From an uncultured Planctomycetaceae bacterium (lineage in GTDB: Bacteria > Planctomycetota > Planctomycetia > Pirellulales > Pirellulaceae), in NCBI GenBank assembly GCA_903927685.1, contig CAIYOB010000406.1, positions 1 through 5,043 on the forward strand: a DNA stretch of 5,043 nucleotides, given 5' to 3'. Shown here piece by piece: positions 1 through 5,043 of the stretch; position 1 is the stretch's first letter, and the number at the start of each line of letters is the position of its first letter. The position numbers and the translations under genes are program-made. Below the pieces are notes generated by a model that was not told the DNA's origin, did not search any database, and saw nothing but the letters and a program-made list of their open reading frames with translations.

Positions 1-22
1 ACCCCATCCCCAGGACGAGGCG

Positions 23-595
23 TCAGTTTTCCGCGGGATGGTCGGAATGGGCCGTTGGTTGCGAAGCGGTGGCAGTGGGTGCAGAGGTGAATTGGACGTC
101 GACCAATTCGGTCCTGACGGTGAAGGCTGGCCACTTGGCGGATTGGGAAAAACCTCCCTTGTCATCCAAGACGAGCACTTGTCGTTTTGATGAGCGAGGC
201 GGAATCAACCAATACCAGCCGGGAACATCCGTGACCTCCGCTGCCAATGGGCAACTGTCCTCGCTCGCGAACGCGGTGACGCGCACCCGCACGCGGGCAA
301 CGTCGCGGTCCGAGTCGTTGAAAATGATCACACTGACCGTCGGAAACATCGCCTGGATGGGGACGTAGCCCTCTTCTGGAAGTGGCTGCATCGCCTCGAA
401 TCGCTCGTCCTTCAAGATCACAATGCCGGCACGCAGCTCCGAAGCGGAAACCCATTCGCCTTCGGTTTCAGCCGGGAAGCTATCACACTGCTCGACGGGG
501 GCAAGTGTATGAGCAGACCTCGCTGCAGTCGTGCGTTCAGGATCGGCGCAACCGACAAGGAGCAGCAGCACCGGCAGGATCCAAATGGGTTGCAT
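23..595 (-). CDS. Predicted lipoprotein of unknown function, 190 aa
   Basis: I do not recognise a family. The protein starts with a short lipoprotein signal peptide: a hydrophobic stretch at residues 4-14 ends in the lipobox LVGC, so Cys16 would be lipidated. Ala17-Asp18 follow the cysteine. By the E. coli sorting rule this would favour the outer membrane, but that rule is not established for this phylum. Residues 85-110 alternate hydrophobic and charged residues around 'FNDSDRDV', as in an extracellular beta-sandwich. Cys37 and Cys115 could form a disulfide. The last 20 residues are rich in Ser, Thr, Pro and Ala and look disordered. I chose the ATG at 595 because the signal peptide begins there and a strong ribosome site (AAGGTGG) lies 8 nt upstream. 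The frame is open to an ATG at 700, but that would put 35 Arg-rich residues before the signal peptide. The gene follows the DUF58 gene by 108 nt on the same strand, so co-transcription is possible but not certain. Confidence 0.75.
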   Translation of the reverse strand: MQPIWILPVLLLLVGCADPERTTAARSAHTLAPVEQCDSFPAETEGEWVSASELRAGIVILKDERFEAMQPLPEEGYVPIQAMFPTVSVIIFNDSDRDVARVRVRVTAFASEDSCPLAAEVTDVPGWYWLIPPRSSKRQVLVLDDKGGFSQSAKWPAFTVRTELVDVQFTSAPTATASQPTAHSDHPAEN

Positions 596-603
596 GAAAA
601 CGT

Positions 604-611
604 CCACCTTT
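604..611 (-). promoter_or_regulatory. Strong Shine-Dalgarno site that fixes the lipoprotein start
   Basis: The minus strand reads AAAGGTGG, ending 8 nt before the ATG at 595. This is the best ribosome-binding match in the window, and it supports 595 rather than the upstream in-frame ATG at 700. Confidence 0.65.
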
Positions 612-703
612 GGGTTGGTGAATCGCCCTGGGATCACGAGTAATCGCCTTGACGGCGACGACCGTCTGCGGCGTCGGAAGGCTGCCAAGGACGAATCCAT
701 CGT

Positions 704-1621
704 CTAGCGAGTCATCCGCTGTCCCAGAAAGGCCGTCAGGGTTACATCCAGCGGCTGGTCGGTGCGGACCAGCAGGTAATCCATGCCCTGGCTGCGGCAG
801 CCGCGCTGCAGATCCTGCTGGTACGCGGCCAACTCGCGGAGGTACGCCTTGCGCAACGAACGTGGGTCGGCCAGGACGTCGGGCTGCTGTTCCAGGCCCT
901 GGAACAAGGTCGGACTGCGGAAGGGAAAATCCAGCTCGGCTCCATCGAGGATATGGAACAGGATGACGTCGTGGCGGCGATGGCGAAAGTGCTTCAAGCC
1001 GGCCATCATCGCCGGCACGTCGTCGAACAAATCGCTGAGGATCAGGACGACGCCCCGCTTGCGAAAACGTTCCGCCAGCTCGTGAAAGATCGGTCCGGTC
1101 GCGGTCTTGGCGCGGACTTCGGCGGATTCCATCACGTGCAGCAGCGGCCGCAGATGCGCGGCGCTGCCCGAGGGGCGGACATCGGCCCGGATTTCGTCGT
1201 CAAACGTGACCAGGCCCACCGCGTCCTGCTGCTGCAGCACCAGCCAGGCCATCGCGGCCGCGAGGCACTGGGCGTACTCGAACTTGGACATCGGGCTGCC
1301 GGGGCCTTGATAGCGCATGCTCTCGCTGACGTCCAGCACCAGGTAGCAGATCAAGTTCGTTTCGTCTTCGTACTGCTTCAGATAGTACTTGTCCGTGCGG
1401 CCCAGGACTTTCCAATCCAGGTAGCGCAAGTCATCGCCCGGCGCGTACTCGCGGTGCTCGGCAAACTCGATGGAAAAGCCCCGGTACGGACTGCGGTGCA
1501 GCCCGGACAAATAGCCTTCGACGATGTGCCGGGCCCGCAGCGTCAGCCCCTTAAGCTTCGCCAGCGTCTGCGGATCTAAAGACGTCGGACGCGGTGTCTC
1601 GGTGGCGTGCGGTTCGCTCAT
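704..1621 (-). CDS. DUF58 domain protein (von Willebrand A-like), MoxR partner
   Basis: This is a 305-residue soluble DUF58 protein of the short type without membrane segments. The DUF58 signature spans residues 41-89: 'HRSPYRGFS', 'HREYAPGDDLRYLDWK' and 'YLKQYEDE'. It is followed by a von Willebrand A-like fold. The metal-site (MIDAS) motif DVSES is at residues 97-101, Thr175 is a candidate third ligand, and 'LSDLFDD' at 195-201 supplies the second acidic position. These residues appear intact, so divalent metal and ligand binding are plausible. Family knowledge: DUF58 proteins are regularly encoded next to MoxR ATPases and are thought to act with them as adaptor or substrate-recruiting partners; the biochemical role is poorly defined. 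The start overlaps the end of the MoxR gene by 71 bp. No later start is credible, because conserved sequence (LDPQTLAKLKGL) already begins at residue 15 and no internal ATG, GTG or TTG precedes the signature. Only a weak purine-rich ribosome site (GAGAGAAG) lies upstream, consistent with translational coupling to the MoxR gene. Confidence 0.93.
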   Translation of the reverse strand: MSEPHATETPRPTSLDPQTLAKLKGLTLRARHIVEGYLSGLHRSPYRGFSIEFAEHREYAPGDDLRYLDWKVLGRTDKYYLKQYEDETNLICYLVLDVSESMRYQGPGSPMSKFEYAQCLAAAMAWLVLQQQDAVGLVTFDDEIRADVRPSGSAAHLRPLLHVMESAEVRAKTATGPIFHELAERFRKRGVVLILSDLFDDVPAMMAGLKHFRHRRHDVILFHILDGAELDFPFRSPTLFQGLEQQPDVLADPRSLRKAYLRELAAYQQDLQRGCRSQGMDYLLVRTDQPLDVTLTAFLGQRMTR

Positions 1622-2660
1622 GCGGCTGATCTTCTCTCACTCGCGGCACGAACGCAATCAGGCGGCGGACGATCTCGTCCGTCGAAACGCCCTCGGCGTC
1701 GGCGTTGAAGTTCGTCTTGATGCGGTGCCGAAGCACCGGCAGGGCCACGGCCCGAATGTCGTCCTGACTGACGTAGTACCGCCCCTGCAAGATCGCCCGC
1801 GCTTTGGCGCCCAGCACCAGGTACTGGCTGGCCCGCGGCCCGGCGCCCCACATCACGTACTGGCGGACGAAGTCCGGCGCCTCGGGCAACTGGTGCCGGG
1901 TCAGGCGGGCCAACTGCAGGGCGTACCGGGCGATATGATCGGCGATGGGGACGCGGCGGACGATCCGCGTCAGCTGCATGATCTGCTCGGCGTCCAGGGT
2001 CGGCGTGACTTGCGTCTCGAGGTCGGTGGTCGTCCGCTTGACGATCTCCAGCTCGTCGTTCTCGTCGGGATAGTCGACATAGACGCTGAACATGAACCGG
2101 TCCAATTGGGCTTCGGGCAGCGGGTACGTGCCCTCCTGCTCGATGGGGTTCTGTGTGGCCAGCACGAAAAAGGGTTGCGGCAGTCGGTGCCGCTGGCCGC
2201 CCGCCGTCACCTGATGCTCCTGCATGGCTTCCAACAGGGCCGCTTGTGTTTTCGGCGGCGTCCGATTCACCTCGTCGGCCAGCAGGATATTGGCGAACAC
2301 AGGCCCCGGCAGGAACCGCAGCCGCCGCTCGCCGGTGGCCTGGTCCTGCTGGATGACTTCCGTGCCGGTAATGTCCGAGGGCATCAAATCGGGCGTGAAC
2401 TGGATGCGGTTGAAGTCCAGCGACAGGGCGTCGGCCACGCTGCGGATCAGCAGCGTCTTGGCGAGTCCCGGGACGCCGACCAGCAGGCAGTGCCCGCGGG
2501 CGAACAGAGCGATCAGCAGCTGTTCGATGACCTCCCGCTGGCCGACGATCACCTTGGCCAACTCGCGGGCGATCTGCTGGTATGCTTCGTGCAGTCGTTC
2601 GACCGCCTGCAAATCGTTGTCAGACGACACGGAGGATTCCCTGGGAAGCGCGTCTTGCAT
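1551..2660 (-). CDS. MoxR-family AAA+ ATPase
   Basis: This 369-residue cytoplasmic ATPase has the full set of AAA+ motifs in order. Walker A is GVPGLAKT (62-69), Walker B is ILLADE (125-130, Asp129/Glu130), and the MoxR-typical 'VNRTPPKTQAALLEAMQE' follows at 131-148. Sensor 1 is ATQNP (168-172), the probable arginine finger is in 'QLDRF' (Arg188), and sensor 2 is in 'WGAGPR' (271-276). The C-terminal lid domain extends to about residue 343. Family knowledge: MoxR proteins are ring-forming ATPases that act as chaperone-like factors in complex maturation, metal insertion or stress and envelope functions, usually with VWA-domain partners. The substrate here is unknown. The last 23 or so residues are polar and look unstructured; they are read from DNA that also encodes the start of the DUF58 protein. 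The ATG at 2660 is 3 nt past the stop of the small upstream gene, and its ribosome site is GAGGTG at 2672-2667. The N-terminal 20 residues are variable in such proteins. Confidence 0.96.
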   Translation of the reverse strand: MQDALPRESSVSSDNDLQAVERLHEAYQQIARELAKVIVGQREVIEQLLIALFARGHCLLVGVPGLAKTLLIRSVADALSLDFNRIQFTPDLMPSDITGTEVIQQDQATGERRLRFLPGPVFANILLADEVNRTPPKTQAALLEAMQEHQVTAGGQRHRLPQPFFVLATQNPIEQEGTYPLPEAQLDRFMFSVYVDYPDENDELEIVKRTTTDLETQVTPTLDAEQIMQLTRIVRRVPIADHIARYALQLARLTRHQLPEAPDFVRQYVMWGAGPRASQYLVLGAKARAILQGRYYVSQDDIRAVALPVLRHRIKTNFNADAEGVSTDEIVRRLIAFVPRVREDQPHERTARHRDTASDVFRSADAGEA

Positions 2661-2663
2661 GCG

Positions 2664-2882
2664 TTACACCTCGTCCGGCTGCCATGCCTGCAGCGTTTGG
2701 GTGCCCCACTGCCGATCGGATTCGTCCAACGGCGGTCCGGGGATGTCTTGGTCTTGATACGATTGCAGCCATTCCGGCCGGCTGCTCACATCATACTTCC
2801 GGATGAACCAGCCGTGGAACACTTCCCACCGCGGATTGATTTCCAGAAACGGATCCGTGCCGGGGAAGGGGGATTTTCTCAT
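2664..2882 (-). CDS. Small protein resembling the N-terminus of DUF4058, 72 aa
   Basis: The N-terminus matches, from memory of the family, the characteristic opening of DUF4058 proteins: SPFPGTDPFLE at residues 4-14, then Trp19 and Phe22-His23 in the spacing 'PFPGxDPxLE....W..FH'. DUF4058 proteins are usually around 250 residues, but this one stops at 72. No continuation exists downstream in any frame, because the MoxR gene begins 3 nt later. The rest (residues 30-72) is polar and rich in Trp, Gln and Asp, with no signal peptide or membrane segment, so it is probably cytoplasmic. The gene is supported by GAGG 6 nt before the ATG, by its fit between neighbours (13 nt after one gene, 3 nt before the next), and by a MoxR ribosome site embedded in its end. 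It may be a compact stand-alone domain or a degenerate remnant kept for coupling. Function unknown. Confidence 0.72.
   Translation of the reverse strand: MRKSPFPGTDPFLEINPRWEVFHGWFIRKYDVSSRPEWLQSYQDQDIPGPPLDESDRQWGTQTLQAWQPDEV
2667..2672 (-). promoter_or_regulatory. Shine-Dalgarno site of the MoxR gene inside the upstream gene
   Basis: GAGGTG on the minus strand is both the last two sense codons (Glu-Val) of the 72-residue gene and the ribosome site of the MoxR gene. It lies 6 nt before the MoxR ATG, with the TAA stop between. Ribosomes terminating on the small gene would sit on this site, so translational coupling is likely. Confidence 0.6.
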
Positions 2883-2895
2883 CGGACGCCTCGGC

Positions 2896-3501
2896 TTAAT
2901 TCACGTTCTCGCCCACCATGTGGTAGACCGTCCAGGTATTGCCGTCCGGTCCCGTCCACGGGCGGACGGTCAACACGCCTTCGACCGCGATCGGCCGGAC
3001 GGTGAACGCGGTGCTGACTCCCGCTTTCAGTTCCACCACAATGATGTGATGGGCGATGCCGCCGGGGCCGAACTTGCACTCGGTGTTCTTGACCAGCGGA
3101 AACTGTGTGATGCCTGTTTGCTGAAAGACGGACGGGTAGATGAAGCCCCGAATCCGGACTCGCTGGCCGTCCAGTTCTTTGACCCGCGGCGTCAGCAAGG
3201 CGGGATCGAAGACCGCATCTTCCCCCATCTTCAACTCGAGATCGTCAAAGGTGATCAAGGCTGCCCGGCCCGCGACGCGCGCCCGGCCTGTCGCCTCAGG
3301 CGTAGGCGTTTTCCCCGCCGCACCGTTGCCGGCGGGACTGCCAACTGGCTTCGCGCTCGAGCCGTTGCCGGCCGGCTCCGACGCCGTGCCGGTCGAGGCC
3401 GATTGGCCATTGGTCGCCAAGGCCGGGGCCTCGCTCTGGCACCCCGCCGCGGCGACGCAGGCCAGGAGGGCGATCAGAAGCGTCACGCGAGTTTCGAGCA
3501 T
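2896..3501 (-). CDS. DUF3299-like predicted lipoprotein, 201 aa
   Basis: The protein begins with a lipoprotein signal peptide: MLETR, a hydrophobic stretch at residues 6-19 and the lipobox AAGC, so Cys21 would be lipidated. Residues 22-78 form a low-complexity linker of Gly, Ala, Ser, Thr and Pro, as expected for a tether. A compact domain occupies about 80-201. It contains 'ITFDDLEL', 'LDGQRVRIRGFIYPSVFQQT' (110-129), 'CKFGPGG' (142-148), a His pair (151-152) and a closing 'PIAVEGVLTVR' (170-180). This pattern matches my recollection of DUF3299 proteins, common in planctomycetes and proteobacteria. Their function is undefined and the fold is probably beta-rich. I chose the ATG at 3501 because the signal peptide starts there; the frame is open to 3594, but that would prefix 31 basic residues and leave no room for the promoter. 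It is the first gene of the minus-strand operon and ends 13 nt before the next gene. The ribosome site is weak (GGA). Confidence 0.85.
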   Translation of the reverse strand: MLETRVTLLIALLACVAAAGCQSEAPALATNGQSASTGTASEPAGNGSSAKPVGSPAGNGAAGKTPTPEATGRARVAGRAALITFDDLELKMGEDAVFDPALLTPRVKELDGQRVRIRGFIYPSVFQQTGITQFPLVKNTECKFGPGGIAHHIIVVELKAGVSTAFTVRPIAVEGVLTVRPWTGPDGNTWTVYHMVGENVN

Positions 3502-3533
3502 GGACGAATTCCGACGGTTGCGGACGCCTGGGG

Positions 3534-3564
3534 TTTTCACGACGGGTGGCCGGTGCATTATACT
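3534..3564 (+). promoter_or_regulatory. Candidate promoter of the Tat oxidoreductase gene
   Basis: TATACT at 3559-3564 matches the -10 consensus at five of six positions. TTTTCA at 3534-3539 matches the -35 consensus at four of six, but the spacer is 19 bp, longer than ideal. Transcription would start near 3571, giving a leader of about 50 nt before the ATG at 3624. The -10 box overlaps the minus-strand TATAAT. Confidence 0.35.
3557..3562 (-). promoter_or_regulatory. Candidate -10 box of the minus-strand operon
   Basis: The minus strand reads a perfect TATAAT at 3562-3557 in otherwise GC-rich DNA, 55 nt before the lipoprotein ATG at 3501. Transcription would start near 3550 and give a leader of about 50 nt. 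I see no good -35 box at 16-18 nt, so an activator or an alternative sigma factor may be needed, or the match is chance. Confidence 0.45.
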
Positions 3565-3583
3565 TGCGGGAACGATCCCGGCA
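3565..3583. repeat. Small imperfect palindrome beside the divergent -10 boxes
   Basis: TGCGGGA and TCCCGGCA flank the 4-nt centre ACGA; the arms pair as TGC-GGGA / TCCC-(G)-GCA with one unpaired G. It sits immediately next to both candidate -10 boxes, where an operator could act on both genes. The arms are short and the DNA is GC-rich, so chance is a real possibility. Confidence 0.25.
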
Positions 3584-3623
3584 TAGGCAGACAACTCCCT
3601 TCCACTCCATTTGAAAGCAAGCC

Positions 3624-4988
3624 ATGAACGTCGCCAAGCGTCCAGAACCCAATCGTCGCGAATTCCTCAAGGGCACCGGCCGCATGGCGGCTGCGTCGCT
3701 GGTCATGACGGGCGCGGTCCCGCACGTTCACGCCGCCGAGGCGAACACGATCCAGCTGGCGTTGGTCGGCTGCGGCGGGCGAGGCACGGGAGCCGCCGCG
3801 GACGCCTTGTCGACCACCAGCGGCCCGATCAAGCTGGTTGCCATGGCCGATGTATTTCCCCGCCGACTGGCCTCCAGCCATGCGAGCCTGGCCAAGCCGT
3901 TCGAAAAACAACTCGACGTTCCACAAGACCGGCAGTTCATCGGCTTCGATGCCTATCGCAGAGCGATCGACTGTCTCCGGCCGGGCGATGTGGTCATCCT
4001 GACCACGCCCTGCGCGTTCCGCGGGGTCCATTTCGGGTACGCCATCGAGAAGGGCGTCAACGTGTTTATGGAGAAACCGACCACGGTCGACGGCCCCAGC
4101 ACGCGGCGAATGCTCGCCCTGGCCGAACAGTCGGCCCAGAAGAACTTGAAGGTCGGTGTCGGGCTGATGTGCCGCCACTGCCAGGCCCGCTGGGAACTGC
4201 TGGACCGGATCCGCGACGGCCAAATCGGCGACATCACCCTGCTGAAAACGTACCGCCTGGTCGGACCCGCCGGCTTCTGCGGTCCCAAGCCGGCCGAGAT
4301 GAGCGAACTGCTGTACCAGGTGCAGAACTATTTGAGCTTCATGTGGGCCAGCGGCGGACTGGTGCACGATTATACCAGCCACAACATCGACGAATGCTGC
4401 TGGATGAAGGACGCCTGGCCCGTGCGTGCGCAAGGTTCCGGCGGCCGCTGCCACCGTGGGGACGCTGTAGACCAGAATTTCGATCACCACAGCGTCGAGT
4501 ACACCTTTGCCGACGGCACCAACCTGTTCATGAACGCCCGCAACATGGCGGGCTGTTATGACGAGTTCGCCAGCTATGCCCACGGCACCAAGGGCTCGGC
4601 CGTGATCTCGACGTTCATGCACACCCCCGCCAAGTGCCGCATCTACAAGGGGCACAACGTCGTCGACAGCGACCTGGCCTGGGCCTTTCCCCAGCCGGAA
4701 CCGAACCCGTATCAGTTGGAGTGGGATCACTTGATCGAGGCGATCCGGCAGGACAAGCCGTACAACGAGGCCAAGCGCGGCGCCGAGGCGAGCCTGGTGC
4801 AGATCATGGGCCGGATGGCGGTCCACACAGGCCGCGTGGTCACGTGGGACGAGGCCCTGAACGAACCCTCGGCGTTCGCCCCCGACGTCGACAAGCTGAC
4901 CATGGATTCGCCGGCGCCTCTGCCCGTTCGCGCCGACGGCACCTACCCGCAGCCGTTGCCGGGGCTGATTGGCAAGCGAGAGTATTGA
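3624..4988 (+). CDS. Tat-exported Gfo/Idh/MocA family oxidoreductase
   Basis: This is a 454-residue protein with a twin-arginine signal: NRREFLKG at 10-17, a hydrophobic part to about 33, and a probable cleavage near VHA-AE (35-39). It should therefore be exported folded, with its cofactor. The N-terminal Rossmann domain carries the nucleotide-binding motif VGCGGRGTG (48-56). The family's EKP motif is at 150-152, with Lys151 the probable catalytic or cofactor-contacting lysine. The C-terminal substrate domain has GGLVHDYTSHNIDE (244-257), the usual place of the Asp and His active-site residues (Asp249, His253, Asp256), and GTKG at 321-324. Family knowledge: these enzymes use NAD(P) to oxidise or reduce sugars and cyclitols, and planctomycetes carry many exported copies; the substrate cannot be inferred here. 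A GH109-like hydrolase is a less likely alternative. Eleven cysteines are unusual for an exported protein. The ATG at 3624 is chosen because the Tat motif follows directly; its ribosome site is weak. The gene diverges from the minus-strand operon. Confidence 0.95.
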   Translation: MNVAKRPEPNRREFLKGTGRMAAASLVMTGAVPHVHAAEANTIQLALVGCGGRGTGAAADALSTTSGPIKLVAMADVFPRRLASSHASLAKPFEKQLDVPQDRQFIGFDAYRRAIDCLRPGDVVILTTPCAFRGVHFGYAIEKGVNVFMEKPTTVDGPSTRRMLALAEQSAQKNLKVGVGLMCRHCQARWELLDRIRDGQIGDITLLKTYRLVGPAGFCGPKPAEMSELLYQVQNYLSFMWASGGLVHDYTSHNIDECCWMKDAWPVRAQGSGGRCHRGDAVDQNFDHHSVEYTFADGTNLFMNARNMAGCYDEFASYAHGTKGSAVISTFMHTPAKCRIYKGHNVVDSDLAWAFPQPEPNPYQLEWDHLIEAIRQDKPYNEAKRGAEASLVQIMGRMAVHTGRVVTWDEALNEPSAFAPDVDKLTMDSPAPLPVRADGTYPQPLPGLIGKREY

Positions 4989-5002
4989 GCTTCCCGGGAG
5001 CG

Positions 5003-5019
5003 GTCGCGGCGATCGCGAC
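5003..5019 (+). terminator. Weak hairpin after the oxidoreductase gene
   Basis: GTCGCG (5003-5008) pairs with CGCGAC (5014-5019) around a 5-nt loop, 15 nt past the stop codon, and is followed by only three T residues. The stem is short and the T-tract poor, so it is at best a weak intrinsic terminator. Confidence 0.3.
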
Positions 5020-5043
5020 TTTCCCGCATCCAAGCAACGCGAA

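Noticed and set aside
1..22. Possible start of another minus-strand gene (ATG at 7-5)
   Set aside because: Only two codons are visible and no clear ribosome site precedes it at the right spacing, so it cannot be supported.
644..658. TCGCC-TTGAC-GGCGA hairpin between the DUF58 gene and the last lipoprotein
   Set aside because: The stem is only 5 bp and no T-tract follows on the minus strand, so it does not support a terminator.
596..700. Upstream in-frame ATG at 700 for the last lipoprotein
   Set aside because: It would add 35 Arg- and Ser-rich residues before an intact lipoprotein signal peptide that has its own strong ribosome site.
953..1579. 208-codon plus-strand frame opposite the DUF58 gene
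   Set aside because: It shows no domain or signal. The opposite strand has a clearly recognisable DUF58 protein.
1524..3005. 493-codon open frame on the plus strand opposite the MoxR gene
   Set aside because: It is antisense to a gene with complete AAA+ motifs. Its translation is rich in Arg, Gln, Leu and Gly with no recognisable domain, as expected from mirrored GC-rich codons.
3502..3594. Upstream in-frame ATG at 3594 for the DUF3299-like lipoprotein
   Set aside because: It would bury the signal peptide behind 31 basic residues and run through the candidate promoter.
3558..5033. 491-codon open frame on the minus strand opposite the oxidoreductase gene
   Set aside because: It lies antisense to a full-length Gfo/Idh/MocA gene and shows no domain; its Val/Ala/Gly/Arg-rich composition is that of a mirror frame.

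Overview
The window is GC-rich, almost fully coding, and looks like a chromosomal piece of a planctomycete (Pirellula/Rhodopirellula-like). This placement is an inference. It rests on a Tat-exported Gfo/Idh/MocA oxidoreductase, a DUF3299-type lipoprotein with an 'FQQTGI...FGPG' core, and a MoxR-DUF58 pair with compact spacing. No rRNA, tRNA, CRISPR array, insertion sequence or phage gene was seen.

Layout: positions 3501 down to 23 carry five genes on the minus strand, in transcription order. They are a DUF3299-like lipoprotein (3501-2896), a 72-residue protein that looks like the N-terminal end of DUF4058 (2882-2664), a MoxR-family AAA+ ATPase (2660-1551), a soluble DUF58/von Willebrand A-like protein (1621-704) and an unrecognised lipoprotein (595-23). 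The first four are separated by 13 nt, by 3 nt, and by a 71-bp overlap, so they very probably form one operon. The last gene follows after 108 nt and may belong to the same unit. On the plus strand, divergent from the operon, lies one gene for a Tat-signal oxidoreductase (3624-4988), followed by a weak hairpin.

The divergent intergenic region (3502-3623) holds a perfect TATAAT on the minus strand. It overlaps a TATACT on the plus strand, next to a small palindrome, so one site may serve both directions.

Functional reading: MoxR ATPases with DUF58/VWA partners are generally thought to act as chaperone-like systems for maturing or remodelling protein complexes, often linked to the cell envelope. 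Here the pair is flanked by two predicted lipoproteins and a tiny DUF4058-like protein rather than the usual membrane-anchored VWA (BatA/BatB) genes. This suggests a compact, lipoprotein-associated variant of the MoxR module. That idea is inference from gene order; no partner or substrate can be read from the sequence.
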